Of a stretch of DNA of 64,000 nt, positions 53,971 to 62,988 are shown in pieces. Under the pieces are notes generated by a model, which searched no databases, had not been told where the DNA came from, and saw only the letters and a list, made by a program, of their open reading frames with translations. The position numbers and the translations under genes are program-made. The stretch lies in assembly GCA_019359675.1 (NCBI GenBank), contig JAHHGX010000064.1, forward strand, positions 186,001 to 250,000, written 5' to 3'. This stretch comes from Calothrix sp. FI2-JRJ7 (GTDB taxonomy: Bacteria > Cyanobacteriota > Cyanobacteriia > Cyanobacteriales > Nostocaceae). Numbering within the stretch: position 1 is the stretch's first letter; each line of letters opens with the position of its first letter.

Positions 53971-55368
53971 TTATAAACCCATTACCAACCGATAATGCTT
54001 TTCTAACTCTGCTGCTGTTTTGGATTTGCGTGATTTTTGCCAGTCACTATGTTTTAATAATTCTTGCCGTAGGTTATCAACGTCAACTGTTGTAACATTT
54101 CCGCTCTTCACTATTTGCTTTCCATTGACCCAAGCACTATCTACTACGTTGACTGGGCGCCCAAGCACTAATAATCCAATTGGGTCTGTACGCGGTAATA
54201 ATGATAAGCTGGTTAAATCATAGAGTACTAAGTCAGCTTTTTTACCAACGTCAAGAGAACCATTATTATCAGCCATATTTAATCCAGTGGCACCACCTAA
54301 TGCAGCCATTTTGACAGATTGATGCGGTGTAATCCAATGTTGATAATCAAAATCAGTCACATTATGTACAATAGAACCAATTTTGATAGCTTCGAGTAAA
54401 TCTTGCGAGTCGTTACTTGATGCACCATCACAACCAAAAGAAACATTTACACCAGCTTGACGATATTTAAGGATAGGGGCAATACCACTACCTAAACGCA
54501 GGTTACTAAGGGGGTTGTGAACGACTGTAGATTTAGTGTGGGCAAGAATTGCTATATCTTTATCGGTAAGATGAACACAGTGTGCTAAAGAAGTACGATA
54601 ATCTAAATAGCCTATACGCTCAAGATGTTCAACCGCAGTACAACCGTATTTTTCTTTAGCAAGTTTTTCTTGTGCTTTGGTTTCGAGTAAATGTGAGTGT
54701 CGGCAAAGGTCGTATTTATCGCTAAGTTCAGCGCATCCTTTAAATAAAGCATCACTACATAACTGAATACCTGTAGGCGCCACAGCAATATTAATACCTT
54801 TTTCAGGATAATGAAACTTTTTAACAGCTTCTTCGATAATATCGAGGGTTGCTTGGGTGGAACGAAAATAAGGTTCGTGGGTTTGCTTGGTGTCTCCAGA
54901 TGGTATTCCAGCAGCGAGTGACTCGTCTTGAATAAGGGGAGCAACAAAAGCGCGAATACCAACTTCTTTGTACGCACGGACTGCGGTAGCAATAGTTTCG
55001 AGTTCTTTGCCAGGAATTAAAACTAAATGGTCTACAACGGTAGTACCACCAGAAAGTAAAGTTTCAACGGCAGTACCCAAAGCACTTAGGTAAACTTTTT
55101 CAATATCAAGCGGTGCAAAGTCGTATAATTCAGCTAACCACAGTTCGAGGGGAAACATCGACATTATCCCACGCTGCCACATTTCGGAAGAATGAGTATG
55201 GGCATTAACGAAACCAGGAAGTAAAAGCTTATTATGAGCGTTTATTGACGTACCAACAGTATCAAGTTGTGAGGAAATACCAGCAATACGACCGTCTACG
55301 ACCTGCACGTTAGTAGTAGTGTAATCATCTGGTGTGGCAATTAAAGCATTCTCAATAGTAAAGTTCAC
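53971..55368 (-). CDS. Amidohydrolase of the cytosine/guanine deaminase, chlorohydrolase (TrzN/AtzA-like) group
   Basis: 465 residues, metal-dependent TIM-barrel hydrolase. Motifs: GFVNAHTHSSEMWQRG (H-x-H), GGTTVVDHLVLIPG, LCRHSHLLETKAQ (third His), SLAHCVHLTDKDIAIL (fourth) and SFGCDGASSNDSQDLL (metal Asp). The two ends form the small beta-sandwich. Family members deaminate or dechlorinate N-heterocycles or related amines. It is divergent from an isochorismatase-type amidase gene (105-base gap), suggesting joint use in purine-, pyrimidine- or ureide-like nitrogen recovery; substrate not determinable here. Confidence 0.9.
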   Translation of the reverse strand: MNFTIENALIATPDDYTTTNVQVVDGRIAGISSQLDTVGTSINAHNKLLLPGFVNAHTHSSEMWQRGIMSMFPLELWLAELYDFAPLDIEKVYLSALGTAVETLLSGGTTVVDHLVLIPGKELETIATAVRAYKEVGIRAFVAPLIQDESLAAGIPSGDTKQTHEPYFRSTQATLDIIEEAVKKFHYPEKGINIAVAPTGIQLCSDALFKGCAELSDKYDLCRHSHLLETKAQEKLAKEKYGCTAVEHLERIGYLDYRTSLAHCVHLTDKDIAILAHTKSTVVHNPLSNLRLGSGIAPILKYRQAGVNVSFGCDGASSNDSQDLLEAIKIGSIVHNVTDFDYQHWITPHQSVKMAALGGATGLNMADNNGSLDVGKKADLVLYDLTSLSLLPRTDPIGLLVLGRPVNVVDSAWVNGKQIVKSGNVTTVDVDNLRQELLKHSDWQKSRKSKTAAELEKHYRLVMGL

Positions 55369-55473
55369 GATTTCAACCTTTATTAAGTAATTAGACTCAA
55401 TAGTGAATTTTCGAGTTAAAAGTAAAGTTGGGAAGTAGCGAACTAATTCCCCTTCCTCAATATAAATCTGTTT

Positions 55474-56253
55474 ATGAATTTACCACTTCGGAACTTAGGA
55501 GTACCACCAAACGCTTGGTCTGTTAATCACGAGGTTGCTGATATTACTCGTCCTCCACTATCCCCACAACCTGTGATTTTAACAACTGCTACCAAGCAAG
55601 TACGTATCGATTTAGCGAAAACAGCCATTCTCGTTATCGATATGCAAAACGACTTTTGTCACCCAGATGGTTGGTTAGCGCATATTGGTGTAGATGTGGC
55701 GCCTGCACGGCAACCAATTAAACCATTACAAAAGTTATTACCAATATTACGCCAAGTTAATATTCCTGTACTTTGGGTAAATTGGGGTAATCGTAAGGAT
55801 TTGATGAACATTAGTGCCAACGTCCTACATGTATATAATCCTACAGGAGAAGGAGTAGGTTTAGGCGACCCGTTACCAGCAAACGGCGCCCATGTATTAA
55901 TGGCAGGAAGTTGGGCAGCAGCAGTAGTAGATGAACTAGAACAGGCGCCATCTGATATTCGCGTCGATAAGTATAGAATGTCAGGGTTTTGGGATACGCC
56001 TTTAGATAGTATCCTTCAGAACCTAGGACGCACGACACTATTATTTACAGGAGTAAATGCCGACCAATGTGTCATGGCAACACTTCAAGATGCAAACTTT
56101 TTAGGATACGACTGCATATTAATAGAAGATTGTACTGCCACAACATCACCTGAATATTGCTGGCAAGCAACTATATATAACGTCAAACAATGCTTTGGTT
56201 TCGTCACCGACTCCCAAGCAATTTATAAAGCAGTAGGGTGCGTGACGCCATGA
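55474..56253 (+). CDS. Isochorismatase-family cysteine hydrolase
   Basis: 259 residues. Catalytic triad of the family: Asp in AILVIDMQNDFCHPDGWLAH, Lys in VDKYRMSGFWDTPLDSIL, Cys in FTGVNADQCVMATLQDA. Also CILIEDCTATTSPEYCWQAT. Such enzymes cleave amides such as N-carbamoyl compounds or biuret. The first 45 residues (LPLRNLGVPPNAWSVN) form an extension seen in ureidoacrylate/peroxyureidoacrylate-type amidases. The last residues (VGCVTP) and the stop codon are supplied by a dispersed GTGCGTGACGC repeat that begins inside the gene. Divergent from the amidohydrolase, followed by the cupin gene. Confidence 0.9.
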   Translation: MNLPLRNLGVPPNAWSVNHEVADITRPPLSPQPVILTTATKQVRIDLAKTAILVIDMQNDFCHPDGWLAHIGVDVAPARQPIKPLQKLLPILRQVNIPVLWVNWGNRKDLMNISANVLHVYNPTGEGVGLGDPLPANGAHVLMAGSWAAAVVDELEQAPSDIRVDKYRMSGFWDTPLDSILQNLGRTTLLFTGVNADQCVMATLQDANFLGYDCILIEDCTATTSPEYCWQATIYNVKQCFGFVTDSQAIYKAVGCVTP

Positions 56254-56297
56254 TAATTCTTAAACGAAGCAAGTGATGAGCGTAGCGTCACGCACCT
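56240..56297. repeat. GTGCGTGACGC palindromic repeat, copy 3, at a gene end
   Basis: GTGCGTGACGCCAT...GTAGCGTCACGCAC, inner AATTCTTAAACGAAGC as in copy 1. It provides the last codons and stop of the isochorismatase-type gene and lies 36 bases before the cupin ATG. Confidence 0.8.
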
Positions 56298-56332
56298 TAC
56301 GAGGAGTTCAAGATTACATAGGAGATAATTAT

Positions 56333-56776
56333 ATGCAAGTAAAGAGTTGTGTTATTCCTGTCGTTAGATCTCTCAAAGATTATCAAGTCTATCGCATTAG
56401 TCCCGATGATTCAAATCGATTAGCAATTATTTTCGATACAAAGAGCGCTAATACGTCTTTAACCTGTTGCGTAGAAATTTTTGATATTGGTGGAAAAACT
56501 CCACCCAACCGTCATCAATGGGCAGTAGAAATGTTTTTCGTGCTTAAAGGAGAAGGAGTAGCAGTTTGTGATGGCAAAAATGTTTCAATTAAAACTGGAG
56601 ATAGTTTACTAGTACCACCTACAGGTACTCACATGATAAAAAATACAGGCGCCTCACGTTTGTATACTTTAACAATCATGGTACCCAACGAAGATTTTTC
56701 CGAGCTGATTCGTAGCGGTATTCCTGTCGAGCTAGACGAAGAAGATATGTCAGTACTTAGTAGACTGGCGCCTTAA
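56333..56776 (+). CDS. Cupin-domain protein
   Basis: 147 residues from the ATG at 56333, which has AGGAG 10 bases upstream. An earlier ATG (56273) lies in repeat DNA and is rejected. Cupin motif 1 appears as GGKTPPNRHQWAVEMFFVLK GEG in two parts, with H and E ligands but an R-H-Q instead of the usual H-x-H; motif 2 is LLVPPTGTHMIKNTGASRLY with one His. Probably a small metal-binding or ligand-binding beta-barrel. Lies 80 bases behind the isochorismatase-type gene in the same direction and is likely cotranscribed. Confidence 0.83.
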   Translation: MQVKSCVIPVVRSLKDYQVYRISPDDSNRLAIIFDTKSANTSLTCCVEIFDIGGKTPPNRHQWAVEMFFVLKGEGVAVCDGKNVSIKTGDSLLVPPTGTHMIKNTGASRLYTLTIMVPNEDFSELIRSGIPVELDEEDMSVLSRLAP

Positions 56777-56984
56777 TTTTAACAGCTTCATTGTGGCATT
56801 GTGGCACAGGCATCCTGCCTGTGCTTTGATATTTATTGAATAATCATAAAAAATAAAAAAGCCTCTACCAAACGATAAATAATACATTCGTTTGATTTTG
56901 GCTCTTTAGAATGAGGGAACTGATATTGTACATTCGTAAACTAAAACTTATACATTTACACAATTCTGTAGCAAGTTTTACATT

Positions 56985-57761
56985 ATGGCAGGCAAAACAC
57001 AAGCAAAAAGTAAGCAGGAAGCAGACCATAACGAAGAAGAAAAGCAACCTGCACAACAAAATGGCGCCTCTTCAAAAGCTGATAATGACTTATTAGAAAA
57101 GCTAGATGAGTTACGCTCAACACTTAGTGGTGATTTGACCGACCTAGAAACAGAAGCAGCAGTTGAACTAGTTAGTGAATGGCAAGGTGTACTGCAAAAA
57201 GTTAAAGAACCCGAAGTAAAAGAAATAGCTTCGCACCTGAAAGAACTAGCAAAACTCCTGAAAAGCAACAAAGCTACAGGACATGAAATTAGTGAAGTTT
57301 TAATAGAAATTGGCGAACAAACAGCTAACTATGCTGGGGACGCTGAAAAAGAAGTTAAAACTCCAGTACGACAACTAGGTAAACAACTAACTAAAGTTGG
57401 TAACACTGTAGGTAAAATTGAAGAACACGAGCAAATCGAAGAAATCGATGGCTTGATAGATACTTTAGATGGTGACTTAACCCAAGTTGATAGCGAAACT
57501 TCAGTAGGCGCCATTGATACTTGGTATAAAGTATTGCATAATTCTGAAGACGAAAGTATTAAAGAAATTGCTAACGGGTTGAAAGAGCTTAAGCAAGTAT
57601 TAAAGCGTAGCAAACCTAAAGCTACTGATATTGCTGAAGTATTAACTCGTTTGGGTGAGCAAACTCAACAAGCAGCTCACGAAGCAAAAAGAGGATTTAA
57701 AGGTCCCGTTCAACGTTTAGGTAAGTTACTATCTAAAACCGCAAAATCTTTAGAAGAGTAA
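56985..57761 (+). CDS. Helical protein with two internal repeats, unknown function
   Basis: 258 residues, no signal or membrane segment. A polar, Lys/Glu/Gln-rich start is followed by two homologous units of about 105 residues. Unit 1 (about 35-138): LDELRSTLSGDLTDLETEAA, VKEIASHLKELAKLLKSNKA, LIEIGEQTANYAGDAEKEVK, PVRQLGKQLTKVG. Unit 2 (about 148-258): IDTLDGDLTQVDSETSVGAI, IKEIANGLKELKQVLKRSK, LTRLGEQTQQAAHEAKRGFK, PVQRLGKLLSKTA. The pattern predicts helical bundles and suggests a scaffold or stress protein that arose by internal duplication. No known family comes to mind. Confidence 0.75.
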   Translation: MAGKTQAKSKQEADHNEEEKQPAQQNGASSKADNDLLEKLDELRSTLSGDLTDLETEAAVELVSEWQGVLQKVKEPEVKEIASHLKELAKLLKSNKATGHEISEVLIEIGEQTANYAGDAEKEVKTPVRQLGKQLTKVGNTVGKIEEHEQIEEIDGLIDTLDGDLTQVDSETSVGAIDTWYKVLHNSEDESIKEIANGLKELKQVLKRSKPKATDIAEVLTRLGEQTQQAAHEAKRGFKGPVQRLGKLLSKTAKSLEE

Positions 57762-57801
57762 CCCTGGCAACGGATACAACGGATGTAACGGATAAATTGA
57801 T

Positions 57802-58533
57802 TTAGATTTCCAACAATTTGGTAGAGACGCGATTTAATCGCGTCTCTACGTTGTGTGTTATGAGTCGGGCACGAAGGGCGCAGTTTTCCCGCAGGGTGGT
57901 AGCATCTTCAATATATAAATTAAAAACGCGCGCGGCAGTTTCTATCAAACGGTCATCATTTGAAAGCATTAGCTCTGCATGAATCAGTAATGGGTCAGCA
58001 ATGAATTCTTCTTGTTTATTACCTAAAGCGTTATTAACTCCAAACTGTTGTAAAAAAGTTATTTCTCCTTGTGGACTAGGTTTTAGCTTGAGTTTGGCAG
58101 CAATGAGACGATGATTATCTAAAACGTGTAATGTGGCGCCAATTGGATTTAAATATGATGTTACTATCGCGGCGCCTAACTCTCCACCAATCAAAAAATT
58201 TTGTTCTTTTGCCAAGTTAATAATATTATCTGCAACTTGCGAAAACTTACGCTCCCCTACAGAAGTGAAAGTTCCAAGTAATAATTTTGGACGTAGCGTT
58301 TCAGTATAACCTATCTCCCATCGCTCTAGAAGTTTTATGTAGTCTGTGATTCTGTAACTTCCGTTGCGTTGACGTTGAAGGTAGCCTAATTGATATAAGT
58401 TTTTTAAGGTTTGACTAACTGTTCGTGTTTGCAAATTCTTCCAATCAAAACTAGCAAATATAACCTGGACAGAAGCGCAGTAGTGATTATATAATTCCGG
58501 TGCTTTGCCAATTTCACCGTATTTTTGCGGTAA
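57802..58533 (-). pseudogene. AbiEi-type (type IV) antitoxin-like gene with lost start
   Basis: The body matches the AbiEi/COG4861 group: winged-helix start RTVSQTLKNLYQLGYLQRQ, RITDYIKLLERWEIGY, ETLRPKLLLGTF, GGELGAAIVTSYLNPIGATL and DPLLIHAELMLSNDDRLIET. A gene caller would begin at TTG 58434 (210 residues), but the frame stays open and protein-like upstream to 58533 (KYGEIGKAPELYNHYCASVQ, VIFASFDWKNLQT) without ATG, GTG or TTG before a stop. The 3' end runs through the palindrome at 57821-57849, which adds the last residues. No AbiEii toxin gene is next to it. Probably inactive, or started from a rare codon. Confidence 0.7.
57821..57849. repeat. 29-bp perfect palindrome at the 3' end of the AbiEi-like gene
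   Basis: GTAGAGACGCGATT - T - AATCGCGTCTCTAC. Related to the 34398 palindrome by the GTAGAGACG ends. It lies inside the last 16 codons of the gene and encodes part of its C-terminus. Confidence 0.9.
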
Positions 58534-58560
58534 TTACCACAATATAAGGTAACAATATTT

Positions 58561-60207
58561 ATGGCGCAACGCCGGAAAATGATTGAGTTAGCTGTGTGTT
58601 TATTGGGTGCATTTGCAACAACACAGGTTTTAGGAATTGGCGCCGCTCAAGCTGCTGATACTTTAGTGGTGAGATATGGGCCATTTACTGAGACGATTAC
58701 GCTCTCGGAACTGCAACAAATAGCACAAACGGGTAAAATTCCTAGTGGCTATGATATTTATACAAAAGGTTTATCGCTACAGCAGCGTCAGCAACTTGTT
58801 ACAGCATTGCGGACGAATGTGCCAATTAGCGTTGTGACGATGAATAATTTATTAAGTACACGTATTGGTTCGACTGTTCTTAATGACTTGTCAAGTGTAA
58901 TTCGGCGCCGAGATGATGCGCGGTTTCAAGCTGTGCGTGGTGCGTTGGTTTTAGGTTCAACGGCGCCTCAAGGTTTATCTGTATTATCATTTATAGCTAA
59001 TTATCCTAGCAAGCAGTTAGAAATAGATTTACCACAAGCTTTTAAAGTTGCAGGCAGTTTTAATACTGCGTTTTGGCAGACGCAACGGTTCATGGCAGCA
59101 ATAGAACCTCGTTTGAGCAGTCGCAAAGTTCAATTAAAGTTACCACTTGATGCTTCTAAACCTGGGTCAGCAGAAGTTAAAATTTTGAAGCTGGACTTAG
59201 ATGATAAAAAACGGAGACGAAAAATACCTGTTGATTTATATTGGTCAAAAGAGGTTAATTCGAGTAAACCTGTAATTATTTTTTCTCATGGACTGGGGTC
59301 TGTACGCACAGAATTAAAATATTTGGCGGAGCATTTAGCATCACATGGTTATCCCGTAGTTACATTAGAGCATCCTGGGAGCAACGAAGCAAATGTAAAT
59401 TCGGCACTTGTTGGCAAGAACCGAATTATGAAGCCACAAGAATTTTTAGAACGTCCTCAAGATATTAGTTTTGTTTTAGACCAACTTGATGCGAGTAACC
59501 GTAATAGGTCTTTTCCTTTGACTGGCAAACTCGCTACTAATAATGTAATTATTCTTGGTTACTCGTTTGGAGGAAGTACTGCACTCGCTGTTGGTGGCGC
59601 CTTTTATCAGCTAGAATTTCTTAAACAACGGTGTAAAGATAATCTTGCTGTTGTTAGTCTCGGTGAAGGTATGCAGTGTATTGCTCAGGAATTACCAGAA
59701 AACAATTATTCTTTTCGCGACACTAGAATCAAACGGGTTATTGCACTAAACCCCACTACATCTTTATTATTTGGCAATACTGGTTTATCTAAAGTACAAG
59801 TTTCTACGCTTATACTTGCTGCTTCCGCTGACAAAACAACACCCGCACTAACCGAACAAGTAATTAGCTTTGACAAACTTCCAAATCCTAAATCTCTAGT
59901 TGGTATTGTAGGCGCCACTCACCTAAGTGTAAAAGACCCAAACGCAACTCTTGACCAACGCGGCAAAATCGATACTCCCATCAGTGGGGGTGAAATTGTT
60001 GGCGCCCAAGCTGTTGATGTCCGCAATTATGTAAAGAGTATTGTACTAGCATCTGCGGCTCAACTTACACCCGAAGCCAAAAAATATGAAGTGTTTTTAA
60101 CTGCCGACTATGCTCAGTTTGCTTCTACACAAGCATTTCCCATCCGTCTGATTACACAAATTCCCCCTGAAGCATTAGCTATCGCCAAGGAATTAGTTCA
60201 AAAGTAG
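58561..60207 (+). CDS. Alpha/beta hydrolase with DUF1400 N-terminal domain, copy 2
   Basis: 548 residues with a signal peptide (MIELAVCLLGAFATTQVLG, cleavage near AQAAD). DUF1400 part: VVRYGPFTETITLSELQQIA, QTGKIPSGYDIYTKGLSLQQ and GALVLGSTAPQGLSVLSFIA. Hydrolase domain: KPVIIFSHGLGSVRTELKYL, nucleophile elbow ILGYSFGGSTAL (GYSFGG instead of GHSYGG of copy 1), acidic residue region LILAASADKTTPAL and His in VGIVGATHLSVKDP. Same domain order as the 44.5-kb gene, strongly diverged. An exported esterase of unknown substrate. Divergent from the AbiEi-like gene. Confidence 0.88.
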   Translation: MAQRRKMIELAVCLLGAFATTQVLGIGAAQAADTLVVRYGPFTETITLSELQQIAQTGKIPSGYDIYTKGLSLQQRQQLVTALRTNVPISVVTMNNLLSTRIGSTVLNDLSSVIRRRDDARFQAVRGALVLGSTAPQGLSVLSFIANYPSKQLEIDLPQAFKVAGSFNTAFWQTQRFMAAIEPRLSSRKVQLKLPLDASKPGSAEVKILKLDLDDKKRRRKIPVDLYWSKEVNSSKPVIIFSHGLGSVRTELKYLAEHLASHGYPVVTLEHPGSNEANVNSALVGKNRIMKPQEFLERPQDISFVLDQLDASNRNRSFPLTGKLATNNVIILGYSFGGSTALAVGGAFYQLEFLKQRCKDNLAVVSLGEGMQCIAQELPENNYSFRDTRIKRVIALNPTTSLLFGNTGLSKVQVSTLILAASADKTTPALTEQVISFDKLPNPKSLVGIVGATHLSVKDPNATLDQRGKIDTPISGGEIVGAQAVDVRNYVKSIVLASAAQLTPEAKKYEVFLTADYAQFASTQAFPIRLITQIPPEALAIAKELVQK

Positions 60208-60628
60208 GACATACAAGAAACCCAGAAACCGGGTTTGTATACCTTCAGAGTTTGACGATTTTGAAATAAAACGTTACATTACTTAATATCAAAGGTATTC
60301 CATCCTCTGATATCGGTTTTATAGTATCTCCCATCATGTTTGAAGTAAAATACACCTCGGTGCGGTAGCCGAGGTTTTTTCGTATTTAATTGCTACTCAA
60401 CTTTGATATTTTTTAGTACACAAACTAATACAATGACTATTTTTGTTTCATGTACTTGGAACGTTCTAAGCGCATGTACTAATAATTTACGCTCTTATTA
60501 AGTTTGGTGTTAAGAAAAACTTTATTCTAAGATATTTATTTTAATTACTGGGGCTGTTTTTACTTGTGGTTATAATTAAAGTTGAATTAGAATTAGCAGG
60601 TTAGTGGAGGTTTTAGTATTAACAAAAT
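60208..60628. other. 421-bp spacer between convergent genes
   Basis: Holds an AAACCC...GGGTTT repeat (60218-60236) and a strong terminator hairpin (60354-60380). The terminator is about 150 bases beyond the hydrolase stop, leaving room for a small RNA or a long 3' UTR on the plus strand. Nothing coding. Confidence 0.5.
60354..60380 (+). terminator. Rho-independent terminator
   Basis: ACCTCGG - TGCGGTAG - CCGAGGT with a run of six T (60375-60380): the clearest intrinsic terminator in the window. Plus-strand orientation, so it ends the DUF1400 hydrolase transcript or a small RNA. Confidence 0.85.
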
Positions 60629-62503
60629 TTAATTTTTATATATTGGTAATTGAACTGTGAATGTTGCCCCTTTGTTTTCACCTTCGCTTGCTGCTGCTAC
60701 GATTCCTCCATGCAATTCGACTATTTGCCGCACAATTGCTAATCCCAAACCTAATCCACCGAATGTGCGTGTAATGCTGCTATCCGCTTGACGGAAACGT
60801 TCAAATACGTGAGGTAAAAATTCTGGGTTTATGCCTTTACCTGTGTCTGTGACGGTGATTTGAGCATAATTAGATGTATTAGAATCACCATTAGTTATCT
60901 CTGATAGTATAATATTTACGTCTCCACCATTTGGCGTAAACTTAATTGCGTTTGTAAGTAAGTTACATATAACCTGTTGTAATCGATTTATATCCCCCAT
61001 TACTGAGGATTGAGTTGTTTGTACAAATTGCAAATTAATTGATTTCGCATTTGCTGCAAGTTGAACCGTCTCAATTGCCGCTTGAATAACTGATTCTAAG
61101 TTTACTACTGCTGCATTAAGTGTAAACTTACCCTGTAATATTCTTGAGACATCGAGCAAGTCGTCTATAAGTTGATTTAATAATATAGTGTTGCGTTCGA
61201 TGCTTTCCAACGCACGTTCTGTTTTGGCTTCATCAAGTTTACGTGCCTGCAATAGTTTAGTCCAGCCTAAAATTGGGTTGAGTGGAGTTCGCAGTTCGTG
61301 GGAAAGTACAGCTAAAAATTCATCTTTGACACGGTTTGCTAACTCAGCTTCGTTACGAGCAGATTGTTCACGTTCTAATAGTTCGTCTTTTTCTTGATTT
61401 GATTGTTGTAGCTGGATATTGAAAAGCTCTAATTGTTGAGTGAGTTGAGCTTTTGCTTGATATTCTGCCGCACGCACACGTTCGACGGCAAGCATTGTTT
61501 GCATTGTAGCTTGTTCGGTTATGGCAGAACCAATTAATAAGCTAACAGCACACTGAACGAATAAACTTAGTTTGTGAACTTGTAAGATTTCTGAATCAAA
61601 GGGTATAAGTAAGGTATTCGCATTGGGAAAATTTATAATATAAGCCACAATCGTAGCAAATACACAGAAACTCGCGGTAAATGTACCACCGACAATTTGA
61701 TACCGAGTTGCTGCCCAAATAATCGGGATAAAGTTTAAAAATGAGTAGTTTTGAAATAATATGCTCGATGTGTCTACTTTATGTACTGTGACTATCGCAA
61801 TAAATATACACAAAATTAAGATAATGCTTGCTTCCAACCAATTGGGGGTAATATTATCTACCTGGAAAAAGTTTAAATTAGTACTATCATCAGGCGCCGT
61901 TAGTTGTATCGAAGATTGGGAAGATTGTTGGCTTCTAGACGGAATATAGCTATATTTAACTAAAATTGGAGTAAATAGCAATAAAAGTAAAGGTGCAACT
62001 GCCATTACTCCAATAGCGTTACCTAACCACCAACGCAAAATATTTCCACTTAAGGAAAGCCAAGACATTTTACCTACAGTTGAAAGCAGCAAGCAACCAA
62101 CCAGCGCAGAAGCTCCACAACCTAGTATTGGTGCGCTGATAATAAAAGTCACTGCATCTCTTAATCGTTTAAAATTGAGGTTGCTGCGCCAATAATAACG
62201 AAATAGAAGTAGAGCTACTAAAGGTTCTGTTACATCCGTCAAACTTGCGAGTCTAAACCAACCGTCATTTCCCCACAAATGAGACATTGAAAACGAAGCT
62301 ATCCACGTTAAGATAACTCCTACCCAACCAAACCACAAACTGAGTGTTACGGCAACTCCGGATGGTGGAAACCATAGAGATACTGCTGGACTAACTCGAA
62401 AAATTAGTGCAACATAATGTGCTATCACAAGTGCTACCAACCCTAACACAATTGGCGCCCCGGAACTTAACTTCATTCGACTACTCAAATTAAAATCAGC
62501 CAA
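60629..62503 (-). CDS. MASE1-domain sensor histidine kinase
   Basis: 624 residues. The N-terminal 310 residues are a MASE1-type integral membrane sensor with about eight to ten helices (PIVLGLVALVIAHYVALIF, VSLWFPPSGVAVTLSLWFG, FIPIIWAATRYQIVGGTFTA). A coiled coil follows (about 345-395), then HisKA with the acceptor in FLAVLSHELRTPLNPILG (near 405) and the ATPase domain (VICNLLTNAIKFTPNGG, VTDTGKGINPEFLPHVFERF, GGLGLGLAIVRQIVELHGG). Membrane signal unknown. No response regulator is adjacent; nblA lies 485 bases upstream on the other strand. Confidence 0.93.
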   Translation of the reverse strand: MADFNLSSRMKLSSGAPIVLGLVALVIAHYVALIFRVSPAVSLWFPPSGVAVTLSLWFGWVGVILTWIASFSMSHLWGNDGWFRLASLTDVTEPLVALLLFRYYWRSNLNFKRLRDAVTFIISAPILGCGASALVGCLLLSTVGKMSWLSLSGNILRWWLGNAIGVMAVAPLLLLLFTPILVKYSYIPSRSQQSSQSSIQLTAPDDSTNLNFFQVDNITPNWLEASIILILCIFIAIVTVHKVDTSSILFQNYSFLNFIPIIWAATRYQIVGGTFTASFCVFATIVAYIINFPNANTLLIPFDSEILQVHKLSLFVQCAVSLLIGSAITEQATMQTMLAVERVRAAEYQAKAQLTQQLELFNIQLQQSNQEKDELLEREQSARNEAELANRVKDEFLAVLSHELRTPLNPILGWTKLLQARKLDEAKTERALESIERNTILLNQLIDDLLDVSRILQGKFTLNAAVVNLESVIQAAIETVQLAANAKSINLQFVQTTQSSVMGDINRLQQVICNLLTNAIKFTPNGGDVNIILSEITNGDSNTSNYAQITVTDTGKGINPEFLPHVFERFRQADSSITRTFGGLGLGLAIVRQIVELHGGIVAAASEGENKGATFTVQLPIYKN

Positions 62504-62988
62504 TTTATGTCTTTGTATAGAGGTAGTTTTATAACTTTTTTATTATCCCCGATATCAAATCTAGTTTGCATCTATCTGATGACATACAGCTATTTGACGC
62601 ATTTTAAATAAAAATTATTTTTGTCTTGATGAATACATTTTTTTATGAATAAAATTTAATCGACGGCGCCTGAAGAACAACGATATATAAAAAAAATCTA
62701 TATTAATTATAAAATCTAGGTATATCTCGTGTCTACAAACCATAAAGCTACGGTAAAAGACCGATATAATCAATAATTCTTCAACCTTAAGAGGTAATCA
62801 ATACTTGTGTATTGTTTTTCAGTCTTTAGATAAACGTGTGAGATATCTTAAGTGATACATATATCTGCAATTTCAAAATTGAATTCAGTCGCAAGATAGT
62901 GTGTAATATTGTTACGAGAATATAAATTAGTAAATAAGAAATAACGAATCTGCTATTCGATTTAATTGAACCCTCAAGGAGATTAACT
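62504..62988. other. 485-bp divergent promoter region upstream of nblA
   Basis: A+T-rich, between the MASE1 kinase (minus) and nblA (plus). A TATAAT at 62765-62770 and a TATAAA near 62922 are possible -10 elements for nblA. GTAATATTGTTAC (62902-62914) has GTA and TAC 7 bases apart, one short of the NtcA consensus spacing of 8, so I do not call it an NtcA site. No coding sequence. Confidence 0.4.

Noticed and set aside
62902-62914. GTAATATTGTTAC as NtcA site for nblA
   Set aside because: Seven bases between GTA and TAC instead of eight, and a -10-like sequence is too close to it.
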